In this document: positions 44,979 through 56,668 of the stretch, piece by piece | Position numbering within the stretch: the first letter of the stretch is position 1 | Layout: every line of letters begins with the position of its first letter | From: Mixophyes australis | Taxonomy: Eukaryota > Chordata > Amphibia > Anura > Limnodynastidae | DNA: 64,000 nucleotides | NCBI GenBank assembly: GCA_036250195.1 | Contig: JAVHZZ010000003.1 | Location: 297,939,565-298,003,564, forward strand | Direction of reading: 5' to 3' | Position numbers and translations under genes: made by a program | Notes under the pieces: model-generated | What the model saw: only the letters and a program-made list of their open reading frames with translations | Told to the model about the DNA's origin: nothing | The model's database searches: none

Positions 44979-47150
44979 CAGGGCCGCCGAGAGGGGGGGG
45001 GAGCGGGTACATTTTACCCGGGCCCGGCCATGCCAGGGGGCCCGGGCTGGGCCCTTGCTGCTATTTTTTGTCATTTTTTTTTTTTATTTTATTTTTTTGT
45101 ATTTTGCGTATTTTTATTTTTTTAAAAAAAAAATTCCCGCGGGGTAGGGGGAGGGGGGGGGGGGGCGTTGGTGGGGGGAGCTATAAGAAATAAAAAAAAA
45201 AATAAAAAAAATCAATACTCACGTGACCGCGGCGCCGCGTCCCTCCTCTCCTGTCTTCTCCATTCACACTGACTGTCGGGCGTGACGTCATCAAGTCACG
45301 CCCGGCAGTCAGTCAGTGAGGAGCGCCGCAGCCTGACAAGACCAAAGAAGAAGAAAGAAGAGAAGACAGAAGAGAAGAGAAGAAAAGAAAGAAGCTGACA
45401 AAAGGTAAGGAAAGAAACTGAGAGGCACAGAGGAGGAAAAGAGAGGGACAGAGGAGGAAAAGAGAGGGACAGAGGAGGAAAAGAGAGGCACAGAGGAGGA
45501 AAAGAGAGGCACAGAGGAGGAAAAGAGAGGCACAGAGGAGGAAAAGAGAGGCACAGAGGAGGAAAAGAGGGGCACAGAGGAGGAAAAGAGAGGCACAGAG
45601 GAGGAAAAGAGAGGCACAGAGGAGGAAAAGAGGGGCACAGAGGAGGAAAAGAGAGGCACAGAGGAGGAAAAGGGGGCACAGAGGAGGAAAAGGGGGCACA
45701 GAGGAGGAAAAGAGAGGCACAGAGGAGGAAAAGAGAGGCACAGAGGAGGAAAAGAGGGGCACAGAGGAGGAAAAGAGGGGCACAGAGGAGGAAAAGAGGG
45801 GCACAGAGGAGGAAAAGAGGGGCACAGAGGAGGAAAAGAGGGGCACAGAGGAGGAAAAGAGAGGCACAGAGGAGGAAAAGAGGGGCAGAGAGGCACAGAG
45901 GAGGAAAAGAGGGGCAGAGAGGCACAGAGGAGGAAAAGAGGGGCAGAGAGGCACAGAGGAGGAAAAGAGGGGCAGAGAGGCACAGAGGAGGAAAAGAGGG
46001 GCAGAGAGGCACAGAGGAGGAAAAGAGGGGCAGAGAGGCACAGAGGAGGAAAACAGGGGCAGAGAGGCACAGAGGAGGAAAACAGGGGCAGAGAGGCACA
46101 GAGGAGGAAAACAGCGGCAGAGAGGCACAGAGTTATAAAAAAAAGGGGCAAAGAGGCACAGAGTGAATAAAAAGGGGGGAAAGCAGCATGGAGGGCGCAG
46201 TGTAGTTGTGATGGGGCTTGTTGCAATGTAGTGTGTGTGCGGTAGGTGGTGGCTAATTAATGGGCGCTATTTTGTTTGTAGGGTGATGGTGAGGCAATTT
46301 AATAGTGGGGATTATTAATTTAAGATGGGGTGATTTGGGGCCTATTGAATGTGGAGGTGAGTTTGGGGAGGATGAGGTCTATTTATTAAATGTGACTATG
46401 AATTATTTAATGGCAGTGATGGTTGCGGGAAATAGGTATTGCTAGGCTGTTTGCATGACGGGAAATAGGTTTATTTATTACATGTGAATTCTATTATTTT
46501 AATGTTGGGGCTGGAGGAAGGCCTAATTATTAATCGTGGGTGCTATTGATTTAACGCTGCGTCTGACTGAAATTTTCTAAATGTAGCCATTTTTTTCCCA
46601 AATAGGTCCTTCTACATTCCAAGATCCAGGCAAGCCACAACTAAAGAAACCAGCAGCCTCGGGTGGAGAAAGTGAGAAGAACAGGTAGGACAGAGCAGCA
46701 TAGTGTGTGAAATGTTGTGATTCTAGTAGGGACAATGCCAATGTTTGGTGAGCCCAGTGGGCGCAGGCCAAGACTGAACTGTTTGTGTACACACTGCATT
46801 CTTTGTATACTACACTGTGGTGCTGGATGTCTTAAAAGTCAGGAGTGCTTGGACATATGTGACGCTGTGGTGAATTCAGGACCTAGTGATTTTGATGTGC
46901 TAGCTATGCGCCCAACGGTGCATTGCCACGGCCCCAAATGTATGACCACATTCCCGAAAATTTTTGCACCGTCGTTAGGCTAGCCACGCCCCAATGGCGC
47001 ATTGACACGCCCCTGAATGTATGACCAAACCCGCGTCGTGTTTTTTGCGCCGCCGTGAGGCGGCGCAAAAAATTTTTAGGGCTTACTCAACTATGGGGGG
47101 GCCCCATGAGTTTGTTGTACCCGGGCCCTGAATTCCTCTTGGCAGCCCTG
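44979..47150. mobile_element. Non-autonomous hAT-like element, 8-bp duplication
   Basis: 2172 bp with ends CAGGGCCGCCGAGAGG and CCTCTTGGCAGCCCTG, flanked by GCTACAAG at 44971-44978 and 47151-47158. It has GC-rich ends, no transposase, and a large 21-bp minisatellite within. It belongs to the same family as the ends at 3174, 5697 and 43252. Confidence 0.9.
45417..46135. repeat. 21-bp purine minisatellite
   Basis: About 33 units of 'gaggcacagaggaggaaaag' + 'a', with a longer 27-28-bp variant ('aggggcagagaggcacagag') towards 46100. The minus strand is open in all three frames for up to 305 codons, because the units lack stops. These frames are not genes. Confidence 0.96.
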
Positions 47151-47790
47151 GCTACAAGTGCCCTTTAAACTTGAAAAGATGGTTGTGGATTCAAATGGGT
47201 ACAATCAAATAATGGGGTACTTTAATACAGTGTGAAATATCCTCATCTATTTTTAAACATACTCTCAAAAATACCCTTTACCTCTTCATGCATTTTCTCA
47301 GTTGGTAGCAGAATATCACTTCTATGATTCTTGGTGTGCCAAAAACCCTAAGGACAAAGATTTTACTTTATATTCACACCAGTCATAATGCATAGACTTG
47401 TTGCTCACAGACAAGGGGTCTTTACATATCCTGAACATTGACATACTTCCCATTACCTGGTATGACCATGGTCCACTAGTGTGGAGGTGGGAAGCCATTG
47501 CTAAAGCGCACTAGAACTCTCTAGACTGCTATATACAAACAAACAACCTGTAGGACACTTCACCGTGCATTCACTGGTGCGCTCTAAAAACAGGGGAGCA
47601 GCTATCCACGCTGCAGCAAGAATTAGAATCTAAACAGTGCACACATCCTATGAGGACTCAGATATTAAACTCAAAGCCAAGTATAATCCTTATAATTCTA
47701 AACTTGAGGCTGACCTAGTTGGAGGTAGGAAAAAGCTGAATGCTCTCACCCTCTTACATGTCCAACAGGCCATTTCTCAAATCAGATAAA
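47151..47790 (+). pseudogene. L1 ORF2 continuation
   Basis: Broken frames resume directly after the hAT-like element, with a DHGPLVWRWEA-like segment (end of endonuclease) and TLQQELESK. Ends near 47788. Confidence 0.6.
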
Positions 47791-48060
47791 AATCCCCCAG
47801 CACACTGCAATAGCCAGCAAAGGACCTGCCATTTCTACTGTAAATAAAAATGCAAATGTCTCACTTGCACACATTTGTAAATGTATGTTAAAGCCACCCG
47901 CCACTTCACGGCGCTTTTGCTAATAGGGTGGTCCTCACTCTAAACAGTGATATTTCCATATATTTGGGCAATAAATATATGTGTTTTTAAATTGAGAGCT
48001 AACTTACCAAGAGGTACCCCAGAAGCTTTCAAATAGCAATACAGTGCCAGCAACCCCCCT
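47788..48060. repeat. Copy of the repeat inserted in element B pol
   Basis: About 270 bp matching 14090-14340 ('cccccagcacactgc', 'cggcgcttttgctaatagg', 'cttaccaagaggtaccccag'). It ends directly before element C. Confidence 0.85.
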
Positions 48061-48088
48061 TTTTGTATCAAGTTAAAAAAAACAGCTG

Positions 48089-49574
48089 TGTCACGGGCAC
48101 TAGGAGTCTTTGCCCAGGATATCACCAGATGATGTACTTACCAGAGTAATATAGCTGGTACTACGGTTCTCTGGTAGCAGGGTGACAACGGAACAGGAGA
48201 ATCAGCAGATGGTGAGAGAATGCTCAAAGAAAGTCTATGACTAGCAGCAACTGGTAATGAGTAGATGAATGTACACGAGGAACCAAATGGACAAGTAAAC
48301 GTGAGGAGAGTCAGTGGTCTGCGTATAGCAAGTTGTACCACTGCTATAGTGAGGAGGAATGTCCAGGAGTAGCGAGGAGGTAGTGAGAGTCAGTGGTCTG
48401 CGTATAGCAAGTTGTACCACTGCTTATGTGAGAGGATACTAGAAACTGGTGTCACAGGGAAACAGGAGTCAGTGGTCTGCGTCAGCAAGTTGTACCACTG
48501 CTATATATATGTGAGGAGGGACACGAGGAGATGAATGTAATGCAGAGGATACACGGGGCACACGGAACTTGATCCCACGATGATATCCACAATACAATAA
48601 TAACTGACAAGCGCTGCATGAAGTATACAAAGTCACTAGAGTGATCCAGGTAATAGAACACAAAGTCAATAGTCACAATAGCTTCAGTAGATAGAAGACT
48701 CCGGAGATGAACACAACACAGTCCAGACGGATATGCAATACAAAAGAAAAGTCAATGGAAGGTATGCATACCGCGGTTCAGGAGAGCAGGCTGTCAGCGA
48801 GACGTGCAGGGATACCTGAACGGCTGAACGCCGGCAGGAGGAGAAACCACTGGAGGATGGAAGTGGTAATCAGGTTGGTGCAGCGCACGGCAGGTAACCA
48901 GTATAAACGGAGCAATACTCAGGAAGCAGTAGTAAGTAAAACTGGAAACATGATGAACACGGGAGAGTTGAGGCTGTCTGGTATCCGGCAGTAGTAGCGG
49001 AGGCAGCGGAGGGAAGACACGCTGAACACGGGAGAGTAGAGGCGGTCTGGAATCCGGTAGTAGAAGCAGATAGAAATCAGTGGAGAGCTGACACAATGAA
49101 CACAGGAGAGTTGAGGCGGACTGGAATCTGGCAGCAGTAGCAGATAGGAATCAGTTGAGTGCAGGCACGATGAACACAGGAGAGTTGAGGCGGACTGGAA
49201 TCCGGCAGCAGTAGCAGATAGGAATCAGCTGAGTGCAGGCACGATGAACACAGGAGAGTTGAAGTGGTCAGGAAACCACAAACGTAGTAGACGGGAAACC
49301 ACAATAGCAGTAAACAGGAATCAGCAGGAGCTGAATACACGAGGAAACACAGGAACACCTTCAGAGGATCATCGGGAATGAGACTCCAAAATCAGGCAAC
49401 CAGGTAATGATCACAGGTGGTTTAAATAGGGAGGGTTGCCTGATCATCCAATCAATTAAAAGCAACAGGTACTGAAGGTTTAATAAGGGCTGCACATGCG
49501 CAGACCCTCAGGATGGAGGACGGCCACGGTTCCTGAACACAGGAGAAATGGCACTCACAGTCCGGTGAGTGACA
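48089..49574 (-). repeat. Element C 3' LTR
   Basis: TGTCACGGGCACTAGGAG...GGTGAGTGACA, 1486 bp. It contains tandem sub-repeats: 'tcagtggtctgcgtatagca' + 'agttgtaccactg' (three copies, 48310-48500) and an 85-88-bp unit (about 48950-49270, 'acaggagagttgaggcggac'). The pyrimidine run 'tacccccccttttaaagg' right after it is the complement of the polypurine tract. Confidence 0.92.
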
Positions 49575-52003
49575 GTACCCCCCCTTTTAAAGGTGGGCAC
49601 AGAACACCTGGAACCGGGTTTGTCCGGAAACTTGGAATAAAACTTCTTAAGAAGAGCTGGAGCGTTGAGATCTTCTGCTTTAATCCATGACCGCTCTTCA
49701 GGACCAAAGCCCTTCCAATGAACGAGGAAACGAAGAACTCCTCGCAAAATTTTTGCATCCAATATGTGAGTAATCTCAAAGTCCTCCTCTTGATGAACTT
49801 GAACTGGCCGAGGTGCTGAAGGAGGGACCGAGAAACGGTTGATGATAAGGGGTTTGAGCAAAGACACATGGAAGGCATTGGAAATACGAAGATTCCTAGG
49901 TAGTAGAAGTTTGAAACAAACTGGATTTATCACTTGAATGATCCTATATGGACCAATAGAACGAGGAGCGAACTTCATAGATGGGACCTTCAAACGAATA
50001 TTTTTGGTTGATAACCATACACGATCTCCGATTTTAAGTGGTGGAATAGCCCGTCTCTTTCTATCTGCAAAAGACTTATATCTGGCAGATGTCTTCTTTA
50101 AACAGGTTTTGAGTTGAGACCAAATATTTTTGAAGGTCTGACAAACAGTCTGTACAGCAGGAACTTGGGTGGGAGGAAGGGCAGGAAATTCCGGAAAAGA
50201 CGGATGGTGACCGTAAACCACAAAGAATGGAGTTTTAGAAGATGATTCATGATACATGTTGTTATGAGCGAATTCAGCCCATGGAAGCAAATCTACCCAG
50301 TTGTCTTGGTTGGCTGAAGAGAACATCCTTATAAAAGTCTCAAGATCTTGATTGACCCTTTCGGTTTGTCCGTTTGATTGAGGATGGTAGAAGGATGAGA
50401 GTGATAATCGGATACCCAAGGTCTTACAGAGGGCCCGCCAGAATCTGGAAACAAATTGTACTCCTCTATCTGAAACAATCTCGGAAGGACATCCATGAAT
50501 ACGGAAGATTTCTTTGATGAAATAATCAGCCAGAGTAGATGAAGAAGGTAAACCGGTCAAAGGAATGAAATGTGCCATCTTCGAAAATCTGTCCACCACT
50601 ACCCAAATAGTATTGCACTTTTTACTAGGAGGAAGATCAGTAACAAAGTCTATACTAATATGGGTCCACGGCTTGGAAGGAATGGGTAGTGGTTGAAGCA
50701 AACCCGCTGGAGTTCTGCGGGGAGTCTTAAACTGGGAACACAATTCACAAGCAGCCACAAAATCCTTGACATCTCTCCTCATAGAAGGCCACCAGTAACT
50801 TCGAGAAAGAATTTCAAAAGTCTTGCGTTCACCAGAATGTCCAGAAAAACGAGAAGAGTGAAACCACGAAAGGATTTTCTTCCTAAGAGCAGGAGGCACG
50901 AGGGTTCTCCCAAATGATAGCACCTTAGTGGAAGAAGCAGCCAGAGAAACACATTTGGGGTCTAATATAGAGTGGTTGGGACCATATTCAACGTCTGAGG
51001 ACGTCACAAAAGCTTGAGATAGGGCGTCTGCTTTTTTATTTTTCGCAGCTGGTTTGAAGGTTATGATTAGTTTAAAACGAGAAAAGAAAAGAGACCATCT
51101 TGCTTGACGAGGGTTCAAACATTGAGCAGACTGTAAATAGGACAAATTTTTATGATCAGTAAAAATTGTCACAGGATGACGAGCTCCTTCCAACAAATAT
51201 CTCCATTCCTCTAATGCTACTTTTATAGCCAGCAACTCCTTGTCCCTGATGGTATAATTCTTCTCCGCAGGCAGAAGACCCCGAGAGTAAAAGGCACAAG
51301 GATGGAATTTTTGTTGCTCCGATCTTTGGGAGAGAATGGCTCCTAAACCAACATTAGAGGCATCTACCTCTAGGAAGAAGGGAAGCGTCACATCAGGCTG
51401 TCGAAGAACAGGAGCAGAGGAGAAGGACTCTTTGAGAAACTGGAAGGCTTGAAGGGCCTCAGAGGACCATTGTTTAGTATTGGCCCCTTTACGAGTTAGG
51501 GCCACAATAGGAGATGCAATCGAGGAAAAATATTGAATGAAGCGTCTATAGTAATTGGCAAAACCTAAAAAACGCTGAATTGCATGAAGAGTAGTTGGCT
51601 GAGGCCAATGTAATACAGCATTCACCTTTTCTGGATCCATCTGAAGACCAACTCTGGAAACAATATATCCCAGAAATGGAATCTGGGGCAACTCGAATGA
51701 ACATTTTTCTAACTTGCAGAATAATGAATTTTTCCGGAGTCTGGAAAGGACCTCTGCCACATGTTGATGATGAGAAGGCAGGTCCTGCGAAAAGATCAAT
51801 ATGTCGTCCAGATAGACGACGACACAAACATATAACAAGTCCCAGAAGATCTCATTAATGAAACCCTGGAAAACAGCGGGGGCGTCACATAACCCGAAGG
51901 GCATTACTAAATATTCATAATGCCCGTCTCTGGTGTTGAAAGCTGTCTTCCATTCGTCACCGGACCTGATTCGAATTAAATTGTAGGCACCACGAAGATC
52001 CAA
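49575..52003 (-). pseudogene. Element C RT (part), RNase H, integrase, chromodomain
   Basis: An 831-codon open frame, 52003-49508, the last bases lying in the LTR. Domains in order: RT palm from [12 protein letters not shown] with CVVVYLDDILIF (about residue 60) and RFLGFANYYRRFI; RNase H (FLEVDASNVGLGAILSQ, TIRDKELLAIK, FTDHKNLSYLQS); integrase (CELCSQFKTP zinc ligands; IDFVTDLPPSKKCNTIWVVV; SDRGVQFVSRFW; FYHPQSNGQTERV); GPY-type region (RSIGPYRIIQV); chromodomain (ILRGVLRFLVHWKGFGPEER). All catalytic residues I can identify are present. The first part of RT is in another frame (52051-52455). The frame's ATG is internal, not a real start. Confidence 0.93.
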
Positions 52004-52050
52004 CTTGGTAAAGATCCGGGCTCCCTTGATACGATCAAATAACTCAGTAA

Positions 52051-52455
52051 TTAATGGAATGGGATACCGATTTTGATAGTTATGGCGTTAAGTCCACGGA
52101 AATCTATGCAAGGACGTAATGACCAATCCTTCTTTTTTACGAAGAAAAACCCTGCTCCAGCGGGAGAGGTAGAAGGTCGAATAAATCCTCTCTGGAGATT
52201 CTCTTTGATGTACTCAGATGTAGCTTGAGTTTCAGGTAACGAAAGTGGATACACACGACCCCTGGGAGGAGTCTTGCCAGGTTGAAGATCAATCGGACAG
52301 TCCCACGAACGATGAGGAGGAAGACGTTCAGACTGAATTTTATCAAATACATCGGCAAAAGAAGCATACTGAGGAGGAAGTCCCAGTGAACAAGATGAAA
52401 TAGAGATTGCTGTATTTTGAGAGGAACGACTTGAGAGAGGCAACGATGATGACAT
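52051..52455 (-). pseudogene. Element C RT N-terminal part
   Basis: [60 protein letters not shown] and [12 protein letters not shown]. The frame is lost by a single-base change near 52070, after which RT continues in the 52003 frame. Confidence 0.88.
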
Positions 52456-52868
52456 TCAGGCCCCCAAGACGTAACTTGAGGAGTGTGCCAGTCAATCTGG
52501 GGAGAATGACGTTGAAGCCATGGAAGGCCTAATACAATCGGACTGGTAGTAACAGGAAGAATTAAAAATGAAATTTCTTCCTGATGTAATACACCAATTT
52601 GAAGGGTTACTGGAGACGTACTCTGGGTGATGAGACCATTAATAATGCGTGACCCATCGATAGCAGTCACAGTAATAGGTATTTTCAAAGTAATCACTGG
52701 TAGGGACCATTGATTCACGAGGGATTTAGAAATAAAATTTCCTGCTGCTCCAGAGTCAATAAGTGCTTGGGACTTGAACGATTTGGTAGCAAAGGAAACC
52801 GTAACATCAAAAGCACAAACTTTTAATTTCGTAGAACATGGAGAGGACTCCAGGGACCCTAACTTCAC
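52440..52868 (-). pseudogene. Element C protease
   Basis: Aspartic protease with ALIDSGAAGNFISKSLVNQW (intact catalytic D) and PIVLGLPWLQRHSP. The frame is -1 relative to the gag zinc-knuckle frame and stays open upstream across the gag stop region. A frameshift near 52440 breaks the link to RT. Confidence 0.85.
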
Positions 52869-52899
52869 CTCTCCAGAACTGGTTAGGGCCTGGCATTTC

Positions 52900-53766
52900 C
52901 CGATATTTTAGGGCATGAATTGAGCATATGAGTAGAATCAGCACAATAGATACAAAGTCTATTTTTTACTCTTCGGTCCCTCTCCTCTGATGTTAATTTG
53001 GAGCGACCTATCTCCTATCTGCTTTAAATGAAGTTGTTTTTTCAGACTCTCTTTCACGAAATCTCATGTCTACACGGTGGTAAAGAGAAATCAAATCTTC
53101 TAGAGAAGTAGGTAACTCTTGAGTAGTCAGTGCATCTTTAATTTTATCAGAAAGCCCCTGCCAGAAGGCGGCAATTAACACTTCAGTGTTCCACTGAAGT
53201 TCAGAGGCTAATATCCGAAATTGAATGAGGTACTGGCCTACAGTACGAGAACCCTGACGAAGATGGAGGATGCTGGATGCAGCGGAAATAACACGACCAG
53301 GTTCATCAAATACACTTCGAAACATGGAAATAAATTTGGCACTATCTTGTAATAATGGATCATTCCTTTCCCACAGAGGGGAAGCCCATGCGAGAGCTTG
53401 TCCGGAAAACAAGGAAATGAGATAGGCCACTCTGGAACGATGAGTAGAGAAATTGTGAGGTTGAAGCGCAAAATGAACTGAGCCTTGATTTAGAAAACCC
53501 CTGCATGTTTTGGGGTCTCCATCATATTTTGAAGGAGTAGGCAGGTGTGGCGTGGAAGCAGTAGACACCTGGGATGGCACTGGGGAAACGGAGGAAGGCA
53601 CAGGAGCATCAACAGTAGCTGTGATATTTTGCGCAGACGTTCTTTGGGAGGCTAACGCCTGGCAACATTGCAGCAATTGTTGTTGGCGAACATCCTGATG
53701 TTCAATACGGGTAACCAGATACTGCAGCATCTCTTTAGCTGTAGGTTCCGCTCCTGGGTCTGTCAT
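52900..53766 (-). pseudogene. Element C Gag
   Basis: The frame 53766-53008 (252 aa) holds a coiled-coil-like N-terminus (residues 15-45), a capsid region (PSKYDGDPKTCRGFLNQGSV, FSGQALAWASPLWERNDPLL, GQYLIQFRILASELQW) and EDLISLYHRVDMRFRERESE. It stops at 53008. In the neighbouring frame the CCHC knuckle follows at once: CIYCADSTHMLNSC (about 52930-52970). One indel therefore separates capsid and nucleocapsid. Element B has the same domains in one frame. Confidence 0.85.
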
Positions 53767-53767
53767 G

Positions 53768-53777
53768 GCCTGATCTT
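53768..53777 (-). promoter_or_regulatory. Element C putative self-primer binding site
   Basis: Plus strand 'gcctgatctt', 2 nt from the 5' LTR edge. Its complement 'aagatcaggc' is at 55136-55145 in the 5' LTR, 31 nt from the TATA box (55170-55176). The 3' LTR copy has one change (aaaatcaggc). Confidence 0.75.
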
Positions 53778-53779
53778 AC

Positions 53780-55322
53780 TGTCACGGGCACTAGGAGTCT
53801 TTGCCCAGGATATCACCAGATGATGTACTTACCAGAGTAATATAGCTGGTACTATGGTTCTCTGGTAGCAGGGTGACAACGGAACAGGAGAATGAGCAGA
53901 TGGTGAGAGAATGCTCAAAAAAAGTCTATGACTAGCAGCAACTGGTAATGAGTAGATGAATGTACACGAGGAACCAGATGGACAAGTAAACGTGAGGAGA
54001 GTCAGTGGTCTGCGTACAGCAAGTTGTACCACTGCTATAGTGAGGAGGAATGTCCAGGAGTAGCGAGGAGGTAGTGAGAGTCAGTGGTCTGCGTATAGCA
54101 AGTTGTACCACTGTCTATAGTGAAGGAATGGATTACAGGTGCAAGTAGGTAACGGGGAAGTCAGTGGTCTGTGTATAGCAAGTTGTACCACTGCTTATGT
54201 GAGAGGATACTAGAAACTGGTGTCACAGGGAAACAGGAGTCAGTGGTCTGCATCAGCAAGTTGTACCACTGCTATACATATGTGAGGAGGGACACGAGGA
54301 GATGAATGTAATGCAGAGGATACACAGGGCACATGGAACTTGATCCCACAATGATATCCACAATACAATAATAACTGACAAGCGCTGCTTGAAGTATACA
54401 AAGTCACTAGAGTAATTCAGGTAATAGAACACAAAGTCAATAATCACAATAGCTTCAGTAGATAGAAGACTCCGGAGATGAACACAACACAGTCCAGATG
54501 GATATGCAATACAAAAGCAAAGTCAATGGAAGGTATGCATACCGCGGTTCAGGAGAGCAGGCTGTCAGCGAGACGTGCAGGGATACCTGAACGGCTGAAC
54601 GCCGGCAGGAGGAGAAACCACTGGAGGATGGAAGCGGTAATCAGGTTGGTGCAGCGCACGGCAGGTAACCAGTATAAACGGAGCAATACTCAGGAAGCAG
54701 TAGTAAGTAAAACTGGAAACATGATGAACACGGGAGAGTTGAGGCTGTCTGTTATCCGGCACTAGTAGCGGAGGCAGCGGAGGGAAGACACGCTGAACAC
54801 GGGAGAGTAGAGGCTGTCTGGAATCCGGTAGTAGAAGCAGATAGGAATCAGTGGAGAGCTGACACGATGAACACAGGAGAGTTGAGGCGGACTGGAATCC
54901 GGCAGCAGTAGCAGATAGGAATCAGTTGAGTGCAGGCACGATGAACACAGGAGAGTTGAGGCGGACTGGAATCCGGCAGCAGTAGCAGATAGGAATCAGC
55001 TGAGTGCAGGCACGATGAACACAGGAGAGTTGAAGTGGTCAGGAAACCACAAACGTAGTAGACGGGAATCAGCTGGAGCTGAATACACGAGGAAACACAG
55101 GAACACCTTCAGAGGCTCATGGGGAATGAGACTCCAAGATCAGGCAACCAGGTAATGATCACAGGTGGTTTAAATAGGGAGGGTTGCCTGATCATCCAAT
55201 CAATTAAAAGCAACAGGTACTGAAGGTTTAATAAGGGCTGCACAATCGCAGACCCTCAGGATGGAGGACGGCCACGGTTCCTGAACACAGGAGAAATGGC
55301 ACTCACAGTCCGGTGAGTGACA
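53780..55322 (-). repeat. Element C 5' LTR
   Basis: 1543 bp, the same ends as the 3' LTR. It has one extra 'gtctgtgtatagcaagttgt' sub-repeat (54110-54200) and lacks the short 'gaaaccacaatagcagtaaa' stretch of the 3' LTR. Confidence 0.92.
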
Positions 55323-55469
55323 GGCTGCTTCATTAGGCACATTTGTCTTGTTTCTCTGGACATGCTATTTTTCACAATACCCTGACTCTTATTTCTAGAG
55401 ACTAGCGGTGTCAAACCCTTCTCTTGTCTCTGCCTGTTCAATTTGTACTAAATAAAAAAAAGTTCCTTG

Positions 55470-56130
55470 ACAAGCTCCTTTCCATCCTCTGCCTATACCT
55501 ATGAGACCATGGTCCCACATTGCCATGGACTTGATTACTGATCTTCCCCCTACCAAGAAGTGTAATACTATTTTGGTGGTAGTAGATAGTTTCTCTAAAA
55601 TGGTTCACATGGTTCCGTTAACTGGTTTGCCTTCTGCCTCTATCCTGGCTGCTCTATTTTTTCGTTTGCATGGATGTCCATTGGAAATTGTGTCAGACCA
55701 TTGTGTGTAATTTGTTTCCAATTTCTGGAAATCGTTATGTAAGCTTTTGAACATTTGTCTCAACTTCTCCACAGCATATCATCCTCAGTCAATTGGTCAG
55801 ACAGAATGACTGTATCACGATTTGAAAACTTTTCTTAGGATCTACACCAATCATGGTAATTTGGTTTAAGTTCTTCCATGGGCAGAACTTGCACACAACA
55901 AGTACTTTCATGAGACTTCTTCTTCCACTCCTTTCTATACTGTATATGGTCTCCATCATTTACTACCAAAGTTTTCCTTCCTACCTAGCACTGAAGTGCC
56001 TGCAGTTAATTCTTTAATCCATAATTTTTCTAAGATCTGGTATAGACATTATGAAATATTTGAAAAATTGGAGTCAGGGTTTCGTTATCAACTAGAAATC
56101 TACGACTAAAAGTTCCTTGTAAGAAACTCA
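55470..56130 (+). pseudogene. Old Ty3 integrase remnant, plus strand
   Basis: [20 protein letters not shown] and [20 protein letters not shown] in the frame from 55501, then after stops FSTAYHPQSIGQTE and FHETSSSTPFYTVYG. The core D and E are recognisable, but the second-D motif reads SDHCV. Much more decayed than element C beside it, and on the opposite strand, so it is an independent older insertion. No LTRs seen. Confidence 0.85.
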
Positions 56131-56640
56131 TACTTAGGTATATTTTTTCATTTGAGATTCTCCAAATCATCAGCTTATTTTCTCTTTGCATCCCAAATAC
56201 ATTTCAGATTTCTTTTTTCAAGCCTCTTATTATTTTTTTAACTAAATAAATTTGAATTAAAGTTTTCAAACAAAAAATATTCAAAAACATTCTCAGCTCA
56301 AATAATAGTTATGCATGACTTGTATAATAAACATAAATACAATACCGAATCAAAAGAAAAAGAAAAAGTCAAGGAGACAAAAGACAAAAAGGAAGCACAA
56401 TCTAAGGAAACATGGTAGGTGGCAGGAGGGGGAGGGGATAGAACTAGTATCGTACCTGGAAGGGTTTTCAACTGATGGCTATGGGGTCAGACATTTGAAA
56501 GGCCCAAAGAGGGAGATGAGAAATCTAAAATGACCTAGATGGTGAGATCGGGCCCAAATGGGTGGCATAATAGTCAGATCAGGCAAACCACTTCATTAAA
56601 GGGAGAGGCGGATGCAGTAGAGTAATTGAAACCAATTGTT
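56131..56640. other. Intergenic, nothing recognised
   Basis: A/T- and purine-rich; the short frame at 56315-56533 shows no domain. Confidence 0.5.
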
Positions 56641-56668
56641 TCTATCACATAACTATGCTGGGTTTTTG

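Larger units (their letters stand above)
42150..47790 (+). mobile_element. L1-type LINE, interrupted by two insertions
   Basis: Plus-strand pieces: an ORF1 coiled-coil segment (about 42420-42548), the ORF1 C-terminal domain (43871-44400), the ORF2 endonuclease start (44800-44970), and further ORF2 endonuclease and linker (47151-47790). A solo LTR (42549-43870) and a hAT-like element (44979-47150) split it, each with a clean target duplication. Reverse transcriptase is absent, and the copy stops where the repeat at 47788 begins. Same family as the minus-strand L1 at 56650-58850 (shared GPFKCN and VAILI-type endonuclease segments). Confidence 0.8.
48089..55322 (-). mobile_element. Element C: nearly complete Ty3 chromovirus
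   Basis: 7234 bp, minus strand. LTRs at 53780-55322 (5') and 48089-49574 (3') are nearly identical apart from length differences in internal repeats. Flanks are AGCTG (48084-48088) and GGCTG (55323-55327), a 5-bp duplication with one change. Order: gag, protease, RT, RNase H, integrase, chromodomain. Only three or four frame changes interrupt it, so it is fairly young. Confidence 0.93.

Noticed and set aside
45309..46226. Three overlapping 267-305-aa minus-strand frames
   Set aside because: 21-bp array without stops in any minus-strand frame; hydrophobic character follows from the repeat.
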